A stretch of DNA of 64,000 nt, taken from assembly GCF_017874455.1 (NCBI RefSeq), contig NZ_JAGGLN010000001.1:1-64000 (forward strand), given 5' to 3'. This document shows positions 34,022 through 42,579 of this stretch, in pieces. The notes under the pieces were generated by a model that was not told the origin of the DNA, did no database searches, and saw nothing but the letters and a program-made list of their open reading frames with translations. Each line of letters starts with the position of its first letter. The stretch's first letter is position 1. The DNA comes from Methanobacterium aggregans (GTDB taxonomy: Archaea; Methanobacteriota; Methanobacteria; Methanobacteriales; Methanobacteriaceae). The position numbers and the translations under genes were made by a program.

Positions 34022-34441
34022 CTATTGGGTGTTGCGGGGAGTTACTCTGGGTATGAATGATTGGCATACGCTGGGATATTTCTTTCCAAGTTCCATTTCC
34101 AGTTTTTCAATGATTTCAGCTTCGATTTCTTCACTTTCTTCAGTGGACACTGAAAAGCTGTTTCCCTCAAGCTTGGCCTTTATGAATTCTTTACCCATGC
34201 TTATCTCAAATTCTATGACTCTTCCTCCATCAACACTTCTTACAAGGTCCTCCATTATATTCTCACTTAACTTCAAGAGTTTCCTGCCTTCTGGTGTGTA
34301 TATGTTTTCTTCTGTTGTAATTTTCTTTATAAGAAATGGTGCACAACCCTCTGTTCTTGCAGATTTTCTGTTTATCCAGAAGAGCACAGTCATCAACTTC
34401 TTGTGTGGATCCAGTTGGCTTTCAAATTTTAATGTTTTCAT
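34022..34441 (-). CDS. Hypothetical protein, 139 aa
   Basis: A soluble protein starting MKTLKFESQLDPHKKLMTVL, with FWINRKSARTEGCAPFLIKK, a helical stretch GRKLLKLSENIMEDLVRSVD and an acidic helix STEESEEIEAEIIEKLEMEL near the C-terminus. Family not recognised. AGGGGG lies upstream of ATG 34441. It is 165 bp downstream of the F420H2 oxidase gene on the same strand, so a shared transcript is possible. Convergent with the CBS gene. Confidence 0.6.
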   Translation of the reverse strand: MKTLKFESQLDPHKKLMTVLFWINRKSARTEGCAPFLIKKITTEENIYTPEGRKLLKLSENIMEDLVRSVDGGRVIEFEISMGKEFIKAKLEGNSFSVSTEESEEIEAEIIEKLEMELGKKYPSVCQSFIPRVTPRNTQ

Positions 34442-34607
34442 TCATGCAAACCCCCTAAAAATTTCCATAAATCAAGTTTTGTCCAATTGAAAGTTACTTA
34501 ACCAATTTAATTACTTAAATGATGTCAAGTGGTTCCATTACAACACTATTCACATACCTCCTGCTGGTTAACGTCTTAAAATTATTGAAAGTGTAGTTCA
34601 GAGTTTT

Positions 34608-35834
34608 TCAGTCCATTTCCTTAATTTCACGGGCCATCTGTTTTCCAATTTCGTAGCAATGGTCGAGTTCATCTTCCTCAGGAAGGTAGTTCACCTCGTA
34701 GTCTGTGGAAACTTCAAATCCACATTTTTCAAGTTCATCTGCAAGTTTCTTCACAGCTCTGCCGCTCCAGCCCATTGAACCAAAGGTTGCAGCTTTTCTT
34801 TTAGTACCCGTCATTTTGAAGTTCAAACCCCGTAGGTAGAATATGAGATCCCCCACACTTGGGTAGGGTTCGTTGAACATGGTTGGAGCTCCAAAAAGCA
34901 CTGCTTTGCTCTGGAGTATGTCCTTCACGATTTCACTTCGCTCATCCTCATGGAGGAAGTACATTGAAACCTTCACTCCTTCACTCATAAGACCTTCTGC
35001 AATTGCATGGGCCATCATCTGGGTTGATCCATGCATGGTGTCGTAGACAACAGTTGCCCTATCCTCACATTTTCCAGTTGCCCAGTCAGTGTAGGCACCT
35101 ATTATCTGCATAGGATCCCTCCAGATCTGACCATGTGCAGGTGCAATTAACTTTATTTTATCGAGTAATTCCAATTTAGTTACTTCATCAAATTTTCTTA
35201 GTATAAGTCCTGAAAATGGGGTTAATAGGTTAGCATAGAACTTGCATGCCGCACCCATGAGCACATCTTCAGAGATTTCATCACTGAACCTCTCCATGAA
35301 ACAGAGGTGCTGACCAAAGGCATCATTTGAAAAGAGAATCCCCTCCTCCATGAGCATTGTGAACATGCTGTCAGGCCAGTGAAGCATCTTAGCCTCGAGG
35401 AATGCAAGGGTTCTACCACCAAGATCAAGGGTGTCACCTGTTTTAACTGTGTGGAAGTCAACATCCTTGAGTGAAGGATAATGTCTTTTCAGGCCGTTAA
35501 CAGCCACTGCTGTGCAGTAAACCCGTGCATCCGGGAATTTTTTGCACAGCTCTGAAAGGGCACCGCTGTGATCCTTCTCAACGTGGTTCTGGATTATAAC
35601 ATCCACCTTGAACTCCCGGTTTTCCTGTTTGAATGCATCCTCAATCCTTCCCCACATCTGAGCTGAGCTTCCAGGATAGGTGTTGTCTATAACTGCAACC
35701 TTATCCTCTCCAAAAACCATGTAAGCATTGTAGGTTGTTCCATTAACTGTGTATCCATGATAATTTCTCAGATCCCAGTCCCTAACTCCAATCCAGTACA
35801 CACCATCTGTGATTTTTATTGCATCGGCTTTCAT
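34608..35834 (-). CDS. fpaA: Coenzyme F420H2 oxidase (flavodiiron protein)
   Basis: Reduces O2 to water with F420H2, protecting the strict anaerobe. 408 residues. The beta-lactamase-like diiron domain shows HVEKDHSGAL (H84, E86, D88, H89), MLHWPDSMFT and FSNDAFGQHL, then PAHGQIWR. The C-terminal flavodoxin domain has VVYDTMHGSTQMMAHAIAEG (FMN phosphate loop), FGAPTMFNEPYPSV and GSMGWSGRAVKKL. GGAGGAATGAAAA precedes ATG 35834. Family members of Methanobacteriales use F420H2; NO reductase activity is a related alternative. Confidence 0.93.
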   Translation of the reverse strand: MKADAIKITDGVYWIGVRDWDLRNYHGYTVNGTTYNAYMVFGEDKVAVIDNTYPGSSAQMWGRIEDAFKQENREFKVDVIIQNHVEKDHSGALSELCKKFPDARVYCTAVAVNGLKRHYPSLKDVDFHTVKTGDTLDLGGRTLAFLEAKMLHWPDSMFTMLMEEGILFSNDAFGQHLCFMERFSDEISEDVLMGAACKFYANLLTPFSGLILRKFDEVTKLELLDKIKLIAPAHGQIWRDPMQIIGAYTDWATGKCEDRATVVYDTMHGSTQMMAHAIAEGLMSEGVKVSMYFLHEDERSEIVKDILQSKAVLFGAPTMFNEPYPSVGDLIFYLRGLNFKMTGTKRKAATFGSMGWSGRAVKKLADELEKCGFEVSTDYEVNYLPEEDELDHCYEIGKQMAREIKEMD

Positions 35835-36048
35835 TTTTCATTCCTCCAAAGTGAAACAAAGATTCAAAGTACTAAAAATTTCAATAAAACATTATTGTAC
35901 CATAAATATTATTAATTATTGCTGGAGTTACATATAATTTTTATGTTAAAAGAGGTTTAAGACAAATAATTGGGTTTAAAAAGAGTTTTAAAGATTTAAT
36001 TTAATCAAAATTTAAAAATAATCCGTTTTAGTATACTTCTTTAAAAAA

Positions 36049-37044
36049 TTATCCCAGAAATCCAATTAAGTAGGAAGTTAGGAAGTAAAGGGATGCAGAG
36101 ATCAGGATACATGCAGGGATGGTGAATATCCAGGTTGTTGCTATATGTTTTATAACGTCCAGCTTCACAGTTGAAGTTCCTCTGGCAAGTCCAACACCAA
36201 TCACAGAACCCACAAGGGTTTGTGTAGGGGATATTGGCATTCCATAGAATGCAAAAAGCAGTGTTATTGTTCCAGCAGAAATCTGGGCTGAAAAACCCCT
36301 TGTTGGAACGAGTTCAGTGATCCTACGACCTATTGTATCGGTTATACGATTTCCTGCAATTAAAATTCCAAGGACCAGTCCAAGGGCACCTAAAAATTTT
36401 ATTGAAAAACCCATGCTGGAGCCAACAGTAACGTACAGCACACCTGTTGCAGCTGCAATATCTATAGCACCAACGCCTAAAGCTGCCAGTGAAGAACTTC
36501 CTATCTGAAGGTATGAAAAAACCTTCTCCAGCCTGTCCTTGTAGGAGATGTTTCTGTTTCCAGGCTTCAAAAGCACCCTCTTCAGTAGGAAGTAAACTAC
36601 AAAACCAGCTGCAAGACCAATAAGTGGAGATGTGAGCCAACTGAGTGCTATGTAACCTGCAGTAACCAGGTTGAGGTTGTGCAATCCTGCGTATGCAATT
36701 CCATAACCCAAAACTGAACTTACAATGGCATCGGATCCAGATATGGGTATCTTCTTTATGAGGGTTATGGTTATCCAGATTCCTGCAGAAAGGGTTATAA
36801 CAAAGGCACCCAGAATTGACATGAACTCTGGAGGCACGATACCGCTGCCAACAGTCTTTATAACGTTAGCTCCAAGGAAGATAGCACCGATAAATTCGAA
36901 TAATGCCCCTAAGATAAGGGCATTTCTCATTTTAAGAGCTCCACTTCCAACAACAGTGCCCATTGAGTTTCCAATATCGTTGGCTGCAATGTTGAATGCC
37001 ATGTAAACTGCAGTTACAATACCAATGATCAGCAGGAGTTCCAT
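36049..37044 (-). CDS. pitA: Inorganic phosphate transporter (PiT family)
   Basis: About 331 residues and 9-10 helices. PiT signatures at both inverted repeats: FNIAANDIGNSMGTVVGSGA near the N-terminus and TRGFSAQISAGTITLLFAFY with GMPISPTQTLVGSVIGVGLA near the C-terminus. Imports phosphate with cation. The frame opens at TTG 37050; ATG 37044 is preferred. No SD precedes it, but TTTTTATATC at about 37068-37077 lies about 25-30 bp upstream, so the mRNA is probably leaderless. The PhoU-like DUF47 partner common in archaea is not next to it. Confidence 0.9.
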   Translation of the reverse strand: MELLLIIGIVTAVYMAFNIAANDIGNSMGTVVGSGALKMRNALILGALFEFIGAIFLGANVIKTVGSGIVPPEFMSILGAFVITLSAGIWITITLIKKIPISGSDAIVSSVLGYGIAYAGLHNLNLVTAGYIALSWLTSPLIGLAAGFVVYFLLKRVLLKPGNRNISYKDRLEKVFSYLQIGSSSLAALGVGAIDIAAATGVLYVTVGSSMGFSIKFLGALGLVLGILIAGNRITDTIGRRITELVPTRGFSAQISAGTITLLFAFYGMPISPTQTLVGSVIGVGLARGTSTVKLDVIKHIATTWIFTIPACILISASLYFLTSYLIGFLG

Positions 37045-37198
37045 GTACAATAATTATGGAGTATAGATATAAAAATACTCTTTGCAATTCCTTAATCCTG
37101 AAATAAGCAGTATTCTCCCCATATAATCCCCATAGTTTTAACCAACATAGTATGAACGCGATCGCAAGGTTCAAATACTAAAAAGCACCAAGTTTAAA

Positions 37199-37509
37199 TG
37201 GGCTAGACCGGAGGGTCAGGGGTCCTCTGTAAGCGCATATCCCCTATACGGCGCGGTTGAAGTTCAAGAGGCGGCAGGTTAACTGGGAAATGGCCCAGGA
37301 TCTCGATGTAGAAACCTCGTCCCGCAGGATCAGTGGTGGCAGGGTTTCGGCTGTAGGGCCGGGGTTAACTGTCTTAACCACAGGAACGGATCAGGTCTGG
37401 AAAGAAGCAGTTCTACTGCGGACAGCTGATGCTTGTGGAGCAACGGGGTGGAGTCGGGTTTCTGGATCACCAGTTTTCAGGAGGCCTGTCCACTCTTGAA
37501 CACGCCCAC
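37199..37509 (+). ncRNA. ffs: Archaeal signal recognition particle RNA (7S RNA)
   Basis: A GC-rich island of about 310 nt in AT-rich DNA. The 5' start GGGCTAGACCGGAGGGTC is typical of archaeal 7S RNA, and terminal GGGC (37200-37203) pairs with GCCC (37504-37507) to form helix 1. Helix 8, the SRP54-binding domain, holds the universal motif GATCAGGTCTGGAAAGAAGC near 37389-37408. A TATA-like TTCAAATACT around 37170 is placed for start near 37198. An 80-codon open frame across the RNA is chance. It lies 180 bp before a tRNA gene. Confidence 0.93.
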
Positions 37510-37686
37510 TTTTAAAAAAACCCTTTCAAAAAGGTTTCATTGAATCCTATTCCCTTTCATCAAATTTTTATGGAAGATTTAGGGCAAACTTTAAAAGGGA
37601 GTTAAATCTAACATTAAAATGATTCCAATTCAAAGAAGTTTTTTAAGGAACATTACTTTAAAAATATTCCTTTAAATATTGTTACT

Positions 37687-37771
37687 GTCGGGGTGGCCCA
37701 GCCTGGTACGGCGGTGGCCTGCTAAGCCACTGATCCCTTGGATCACCCGGGTTCAAATCCCGGCCCCGGCG
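37687..37771 (+). tRNA. tRNA-Ser (anticodon GCU)
   Basis: An 85-nt cloverleaf. Acceptor GTCGGGG pairs with CCCCGGC (one T-G wobble), with discriminator G. The anticodon arm is GTGGC-CTGCTAA-GCCAC, so the anticodon is GCU, reading AGU/AGC. The long variable arm TGATCCCTTGGATCA is the mark of a class II serine tRNA. The T arm has CGGGTTCAAATCCCG. No CCA is encoded and no intron is present. Confidence 0.96.
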
Positions 37772-38184
37772 CTTTAACCTATTACTCCTCATTTTAGCTA
37801 CATAATCCCTTTAATATTAACCCTTTAATATTAATTTATTAATCAATTTATTTCAATTTTATTAAATTAATTCACTGATATTTCGTTTATTTACCAATTA
37901 AGTAATTATCTGAATTAATTACCCATATTCCCATGAAGTTTCCATTCAAATTATTTTAATATGAAATAAATTTTAATATGAAATAAACTGATTCTTATCT
38001 AATGGTTTGATTTCAATTTGGATACTGAAGAAATATAATAACTAAACCTAGTTTTTAAAACTCATTTTAGAATGTTTTATTCACAGATTCAACACATATT
38101 AATACTAGATTTATTTGTGAAATATCCTACCAAGAGAAGTTAAAAAAAAGTTGAATTTTTATAGAATGATCTGGGTGAAAAAAA
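37772..38184. repeat. 413-bp spacer with two tandem duplications
   Basis: CCCTTTAATATTAA occurs twice in tandem (37807-37834) and a 17-bp unit TTTTAATATGAAATAAA occurs twice (37954-37987). The rest is AT-rich with no gene. The promoter of the next gene probably lies in the last 60 bp. Confidence 0.6.
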
Positions 38185-38679
38185 ATGGAAATCATGTACG
38201 TATTACCAGTTTTAGCAGTTTTAGTTTCGTTTTCACATCTTTTTATAAGTAAAAAACCACGAACCAAAGATCGGGTTGTGGAAATCTTTTTAATGTATTC
38301 TTTGGTTATATTGGTAGGTTTAAGTTCTATATGGGCATTTATGGGTCATGCATTTGCCTCAGCGGAGGTTGCAGCCTATATTGGTTGGCCTGCTGGAAGT
38401 CCATTCCAGTTTGAAGTGGCATGTGCAAACCTTGCCCTTGGAGTTATAGGAATAATGTGCCTGAAGTTCCGGGACAACTTCTGGACTGCAACAGTTACTG
38501 CGTTCACCATATTTTACTGGGGAGCAGCATACGGCCATGTAATGGACATGATCCAGCATGGTAACCATGCACCAGGTAATGTAGGAGCCCCAATTTACTT
38601 CGATATTATACTCCCTACCATCTTAATAGTTCTCCTTGTAGCCCATAAAATTCTTGAAAAAAATAACCAAAAACAGTAA
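38185..38679 (+). CDS. DUF6790-like integral membrane protein, 164 aa
   Basis: Four to five helices: MYVLPVLAVLVSFSHLFI, FLMYSLVILVGLSSIWAFMG, VACANLALGVIGIMCL, TATVTAFTIFYWGAAYGHVM and IYFDIILPTILIVLLVAHKI. Conserved-looking polar spots are GHAFASAEVAAYIGWPAGSP and DMIQHGNHAPGN, the latter with His and Asn between the last two helices. I recall this as DUF6790; function is not known. A T7 run at 38687-38693 ends the transcript. ATG 38185 is preceded by TCTGGGTGA. Confidence 0.6.
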   Translation: MEIMYVLPVLAVLVSFSHLFISKKPRTKDRVVEIFLMYSLVILVGLSSIWAFMGHAFASAEVAAYIGWPAGSPFQFEVACANLALGVIGIMCLKFRDNFWTATVTAFTIFYWGAAYGHVMDMIQHGNHAPGNVGAPIYFDIILPTILIVLLVAHKILEKNNQKQ

Positions 38680-38790
38680 TTTCATCTTTTTTTATTCTTT
38701 TTGCCGTGATAATCAGAAGGATATTACTGAGTTTATAATAAAATTAAGATTATAACAAATTTCAAGGACAAAAAAAAGTAGGAATATAAA

Positions 38791-39588
38791 ATGCCCAAAC
38801 CCCTCCTCAACAATTTAAAAACCTTTGAAAGATTTAAAAATGATAAAAAAACTGCCATAGTAACTGATGTGGATGGTACCCTGAGTGAAATAGCTCCAAC
38901 CCCGGGGGAAGCTGTTTTAACCCCCTCCATGAAGGAGGTTCTTCTAGAACTGTCAGAGAAATTCTATATGGTTGCAGTTGTTAGTGGAAGACCTGTTGAA
39001 GATGTTATGAGGATGATTGGAATAAAAGGGCTTTTATACGTTGGTAACCATGGTATGGAATACATGAAAAATGGGCTTATCCATGTTGAGGAGGATACAA
39101 AAAGGTACCTTCCACTTATGAATGAAGCAGCTTGCAAAATAAAGGCGGAAGAATCCTGCAATGTTGAAGGAGTTCTCTTTGAGGACAAGGGGCTCTGCTT
39201 TTCAATACACTACAGACTCTGCAAGGATCCCAGTGCCAGAAAAATCTTGTTGAACACCCTTAAAAATATGGAAGAGCTGAAAGATCTTCAAATAAAAGAG
39301 GGCAGAAAGATAATTGAGATAAGACCCCCTGCAGGGTACGATAAAGGTAAAATTCTTGAAAAAATCATCACCGAACATGATATAAGCAAGTTACTGTATC
39401 TTGGAGATGATGTAACAGATGCAGATGCATTTCGGAAGCTGAATGAACTCAAAAGCCAAGGTAAGGTGGATGGTGAATCAATAATAATTCTCTCAGGTGA
39501 AGTACCCTCTAAAATTAAGGAGGATGCTTCTCACTTCCTTGAAAGCGTGGATGATGTTCAAAATTTTTTTAAATGGCTTTTAGATTAA
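38791..39588 (+). CDS. otsB: Trehalose-6-phosphate phosphatase
   Basis: Removes phosphate from trehalose 6-phosphate. A 265-residue HAD-family protein with motif I TDVDGTLSEIAPTPG (nucleophile and acid Asp), VVSGRPVEDVMRMIG, VGNHGMEYM, SIHYRLCKDP, EIRPPAGYDKGKILEKI and motif IV YLGDDVTDADAFRKL. Together with the convergent synthase gene, whose stop is 1 bp away, it forms a complete trehalose pathway. ATG 38791 has AGTAGGAATATAAA upstream, a weak SD. Confidence 0.92.
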   Translation: MPKPLLNNLKTFERFKNDKKTAIVTDVDGTLSEIAPTPGEAVLTPSMKEVLLELSEKFYMVAVVSGRPVEDVMRMIGIKGLLYVGNHGMEYMKNGLIHVEEDTKRYLPLMNEAACKIKAEESCNVEGVLFEDKGLCFSIHYRLCKDPSARKILLNTLKNMEELKDLQIKEGRKIIEIRPPAGYDKGKILEKIITEHDISKLLYLGDDVTDADAFRKLNELKSQGKVDGESIIILSGEVPSKIKEDASHFLESVDDVQNFFKWLLD

Positions 39589-39589
39589 A

Positions 39590-41047
39590 TTAAATACTCT
39601 TGTTGTTGTTGAAGAACTCCTCAATATCCTTGAACTGTTCTGTGATCCAGTGGTATATGTTCCTTTCATTTATAATTCCCTTTAAACCATTGATACGTTT
39701 TTCACGTTCATTTTCATCCATTGTAACTGCTTGGTATAGGGCTTCAGCAGTCTGGGTCACATCAAATGGATTCACATTCAGGGAATAATCCTTAAGCTCT
39801 TCATAGGATCCAGCATGTTCTGAAAGTATTAAAACGCCGTTATTTTCATTTACAACAGAACCCTCCTTTGAAACTATGTTCATACCGTCACAGATCGGAT
39901 TCACCATTAAACAGTCGTAATGTTTGAAGGCTGCAGTCACAAGGAGATAATCTGCCTTGAAGATCTCTTCGATTGGCTTCCAACCCTCCTTTGAATATTT
40001 TGCATTGATATGCCCCACTACTTTATGAATTTCCATCCTGTAATCCCTGTATTCATTGATCTGCTGTCTTGTTGGCTTTCCAGTGGTCAGAAATTTAACC
40101 TTCCCATGGAATTCAGGGTGCTTCTCAAGGAAAAGATCGTAGGCCTTAAAACCCCTTATTATATTTTTACTGAGATCTGCACGATCCGTTCTGTAGATGA
40201 GAAATGCATCCCCTTTGATCTCATGGATGGTCTTTTCCTTCTTTAGAACTTCATCTGTTTTTGACAGTTCTTCAAGCCCCTCATAATCAACAGAAATTGG
40301 ATAACTCTTTACAAGAATTTCACGGCCTTCGTAGTGTACAGTATTATTTTCAAAGTCCACTTGGTCTGCGTAAGCTTCACAGGTCCTGAGGAAGTTGTTC
40401 ACATATTTTTCTATATGAAAACCAACTATGTCGTTGGATAGTAGTCCAGTTACAATTGCCTCCTCCATGTAATCTGGTAAAATACAGAAGTACTCCGGCT
40501 GAGGCCATGGTATGTGAATGAACTGGCTTAAAAAAGTATCTTCAAGCTTTTCACGGATGTAAGCAGGACAAAGATAAAGATGGTAATCCTGCAGAATTAT
40601 CAGGGCTTCTTTATCATTTGAATTTGATTCTTCCACAACCTTATCTGCAAAACGTCTATTAACATGAACGTAACCATTTTTCCACGCCTTATGGATTTTA
40701 TCATCAATTTCAGGTGTGTATGGAGGATTCCACATGTAGTGCTGGACGAACCAGAGAAGAGGATTACTTATCACACTGTAATAATCTTCATACCTTTCAG
40801 GATCAACACTCACAAATGGAACCCAGAATTTGGGCTCATCCTCAGGCACAGGAACCCTACCATCTGGAAATTTCTCTGCAGCAACCTTATCCCCCTGAGT
40901 CATGGTACTGGCTATCCACGTTCCCTTCACAGTTTCCATAATTGGAAGCAAAGTTGATACAAGCCCTCCAGCACCCCTTCTACCTTCAAGAATTCCGTTA
41001 TCCCCCTCATGGAATTCCACAGGGCCCCTGTTGGATGCAACGATCAA
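39590..41047 (-). CDS. otsA: Trehalose-6-phosphate synthase (start unclear)
   Basis: A GT20 enzyme joining UDP-glucose and glucose 6-phosphate. The product has IVASNRGPVEF, GGLVSTLLP, HYMWNPPYTP, ILQDYHLYLCP, FIHIPWPQPEY, VGFHIEKYVNNFLRTCE, and VNPICDGMNIVSKEGSV with LSEHAGSYEEL. The only in-frame standard start is TTG 41047, which has no SD and lies right before the first strand. The same frame continues upstream (QEIDKFLADKH) to a TAA; before it ATG 41131 has a good SD but stops at codon 3. An AUU at 41101 follows GGAGGGGG. The true start is open; the enzyme core is intact. Confidence 0.88.
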   Translation of the reverse strand: MIVASNRGPVEFHEGDNGILEGRRGAGGLVSTLLPIMETVKGTWIASTMTQGDKVAAEKFPDGRVPVPEDEPKFWVPFVSVDPERYEDYYSVISNPLLWFVQHYMWNPPYTPEIDDKIHKAWKNGYVHVNRRFADKVVEESNSNDKEALIILQDYHLYLCPAYIREKLEDTFLSQFIHIPWPQPEYFCILPDYMEEAIVTGLLSNDIVGFHIEKYVNNFLRTCEAYADQVDFENNTVHYEGREILVKSYPISVDYEGLEELSKTDEVLKKEKTIHEIKGDAFLIYRTDRADLSKNIIRGFKAYDLFLEKHPEFHGKVKFLTTGKPTRQQINEYRDYRMEIHKVVGHINAKYSKEGWKPIEEIFKADYLLVTAAFKHYDCLMVNPICDGMNIVSKEGSVVNENNGVLILSEHAGSYEELKDYSLNVNPFDVTQTAEALYQAVTMDENEREKRINGLKGIINERNIYHWITEQFKDIEEFFNNNKSI

Positions 41048-41150
41048 ATGTTTATCTGCTAAAAATTTATCTATCTCCTGAACTGGATCCTCCTTTTGAA
41101 TAAAAAATCCCCCTCCACTATTTTAACACATAAAAACTCCTTAAAAATAT

Positions 41151-42443
41151 TTAAATCATCATTTTTACCTTATCCACAATTATCTGTAATTTTTCAGATG
41201 ATCTGGCTTCCATATACACTCGAAGTAATGGTTCAAAGCGTGAAGGTCTTACGAGTATGTAAGAATCCTCCCAATCAACTCTTACACCATCTGTAGTGTT
41301 CAAAACACCTTCGTTAACCAGAGAATTTTTAAGATCTTCAACAAGCTTGGCTTTCTTTTCATGTGGACACTTAACTGAAAATCCAGTTCTCTGATACTCT
41401 GGAATTTCTTCTGCAATCTTTGATAAGGGTTTGTTCTCTTTGCAGATTATTTCAAGCATCTTTACAGATGCAAACACCGCATCGAAGCAGGGATTAAATT
41501 TGGGGAATGTATAGAGTCCAGGTTCATCTCCACCAAAAACTGCTCCAGATTCAACAGTTCCATTTAAAACAAGATCAACAGGGGTTTTAATGATACTACC
41601 TCCATATTCGGACACTATTTCATCCAAGATTCTTGAAGCCACAACTGAAGACACAACAGTGCCCCCTGGATTTTCGCGCAATGCTTCGCGTGCAAATATT
41701 CCAAGGATGGTCTGGTCACGTATTGTATTCCCTTTTTCATCCAGAAATATTACTCTGTCGCCATCGTTATCAATTGCAATTCCAATATCTGCACCAACAG
41801 ACTTTATAAGGTTAGATATCATGGCAAGACTTTGAGGGCTGGGTTCTGAAAACCGTTCATCAGCTTTAGGGCCTTGACATCCAATTAGTATGGTTTCACA
41901 TCCAAGCCTACCTAAAATTTCAGGGGCAAAGGGCACAGCTGATGCATTTGCACAGTCCAAAACCACCTTGGGGGCATGATCCTTTATAAGTTTTCCATCA
42001 ACATTTGCAACAACGGCATCTATGTATTGAGCCTTGTAATCGTATACGTAGGATAGGGAACCTATATTCTCCCAGTTAACTTTTTCAGCACGTTCTGTTG
42101 CCATTGGAATTTTGTAGTTACTGAATATCTTAATGCTGATTTCATCAGAATGTAGATGGGATGTTGTGACAGTCATAACCACCTTTGCATTGTAAAAGCC
42201 GGCACCATAGTGGATTGCAGGTATTGGTGCCACACCAAAATCAATCACTTCAACACCTGCAGCTATCAAACCTGCAGTTGCAGCCCTTTTTATCATTTGA
42301 GAAGCTTGATTTGTATCTCTCCCAACCACAATGGTATTTCCGTTGCTTAAAAAGTTTCCCACCATGGTTCCGAGGTTGGATGCAAATTCATTGCTGATTT
42401 CGGAGTTTACAACACCCCTTACTTCCCTGACGTATAGAGACAT
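41151..42443 (-). CDS. Phosphohexomutase (GlmM/ManB family) with altered active-site loop
   Basis: 430 residues with the four-domain phosphoglucomutase layout. The metal loop IAIDNDGDRVIFLDE is intact and VVGRDTNQ is present. The phosphoserine loop, normally TASHNP, reads VTTSHLHSDEIS: the Ser-His pair remains but the Asn-Pro is replaced. The sugar loop, normally GE(Q/M)SGH, is FGGDEPGLYTFPKFN, and the phosphate loop RPSGTEP is RPSRFEPLLRVY. So it is a divergent member whose substrate may be unusual. Followed by otsA after 103 bp, with the nucleotidyltransferase upstream on the same strand. Confidence 0.85.
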   Translation of the reverse strand: MSLYVREVRGVVNSEISNEFASNLGTMVGNFLSNGNTIVVGRDTNQASQMIKRAATAGLIAAGVEVIDFGVAPIPAIHYGAGFYNAKVVMTVTTSHLHSDEISIKIFSNYKIPMATERAEKVNWENIGSLSYVYDYKAQYIDAVVANVDGKLIKDHAPKVVLDCANASAVPFAPEILGRLGCETILIGCQGPKADERFSEPSPQSLAMISNLIKSVGADIGIAIDNDGDRVIFLDEKGNTIRDQTILGIFAREALRENPGGTVVSSVVASRILDEIVSEYGGSIIKTPVDLVLNGTVESGAVFGGDEPGLYTFPKFNPCFDAVFASVKMLEIICKENKPLSKIAEEIPEYQRTGFSVKCPHEKKAKLVEDLKNSLVNEGVLNTTDGVRVDWEDSYILVRPSRFEPLLRVYMEARSSEKLQIIVDKVKMMI

Positions 42444-42579
42444 TCTAAAAACTCCTTTTTATTCCAGATTGAGAGTTCATATGAATTAATTTCAAGATAA
42501 TCTTAATATTTAATTCATCATAAATGTGATTTTAACTCAAATTTTCATTGTCCTATTTTTCATAACATTACAGCAACTT

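Noticed and set aside
37257..37499. 80-codon open frame
   Set aside because: It lies wholly within the SRP RNA, has no SD, and is open only because the RNA is GC-rich.
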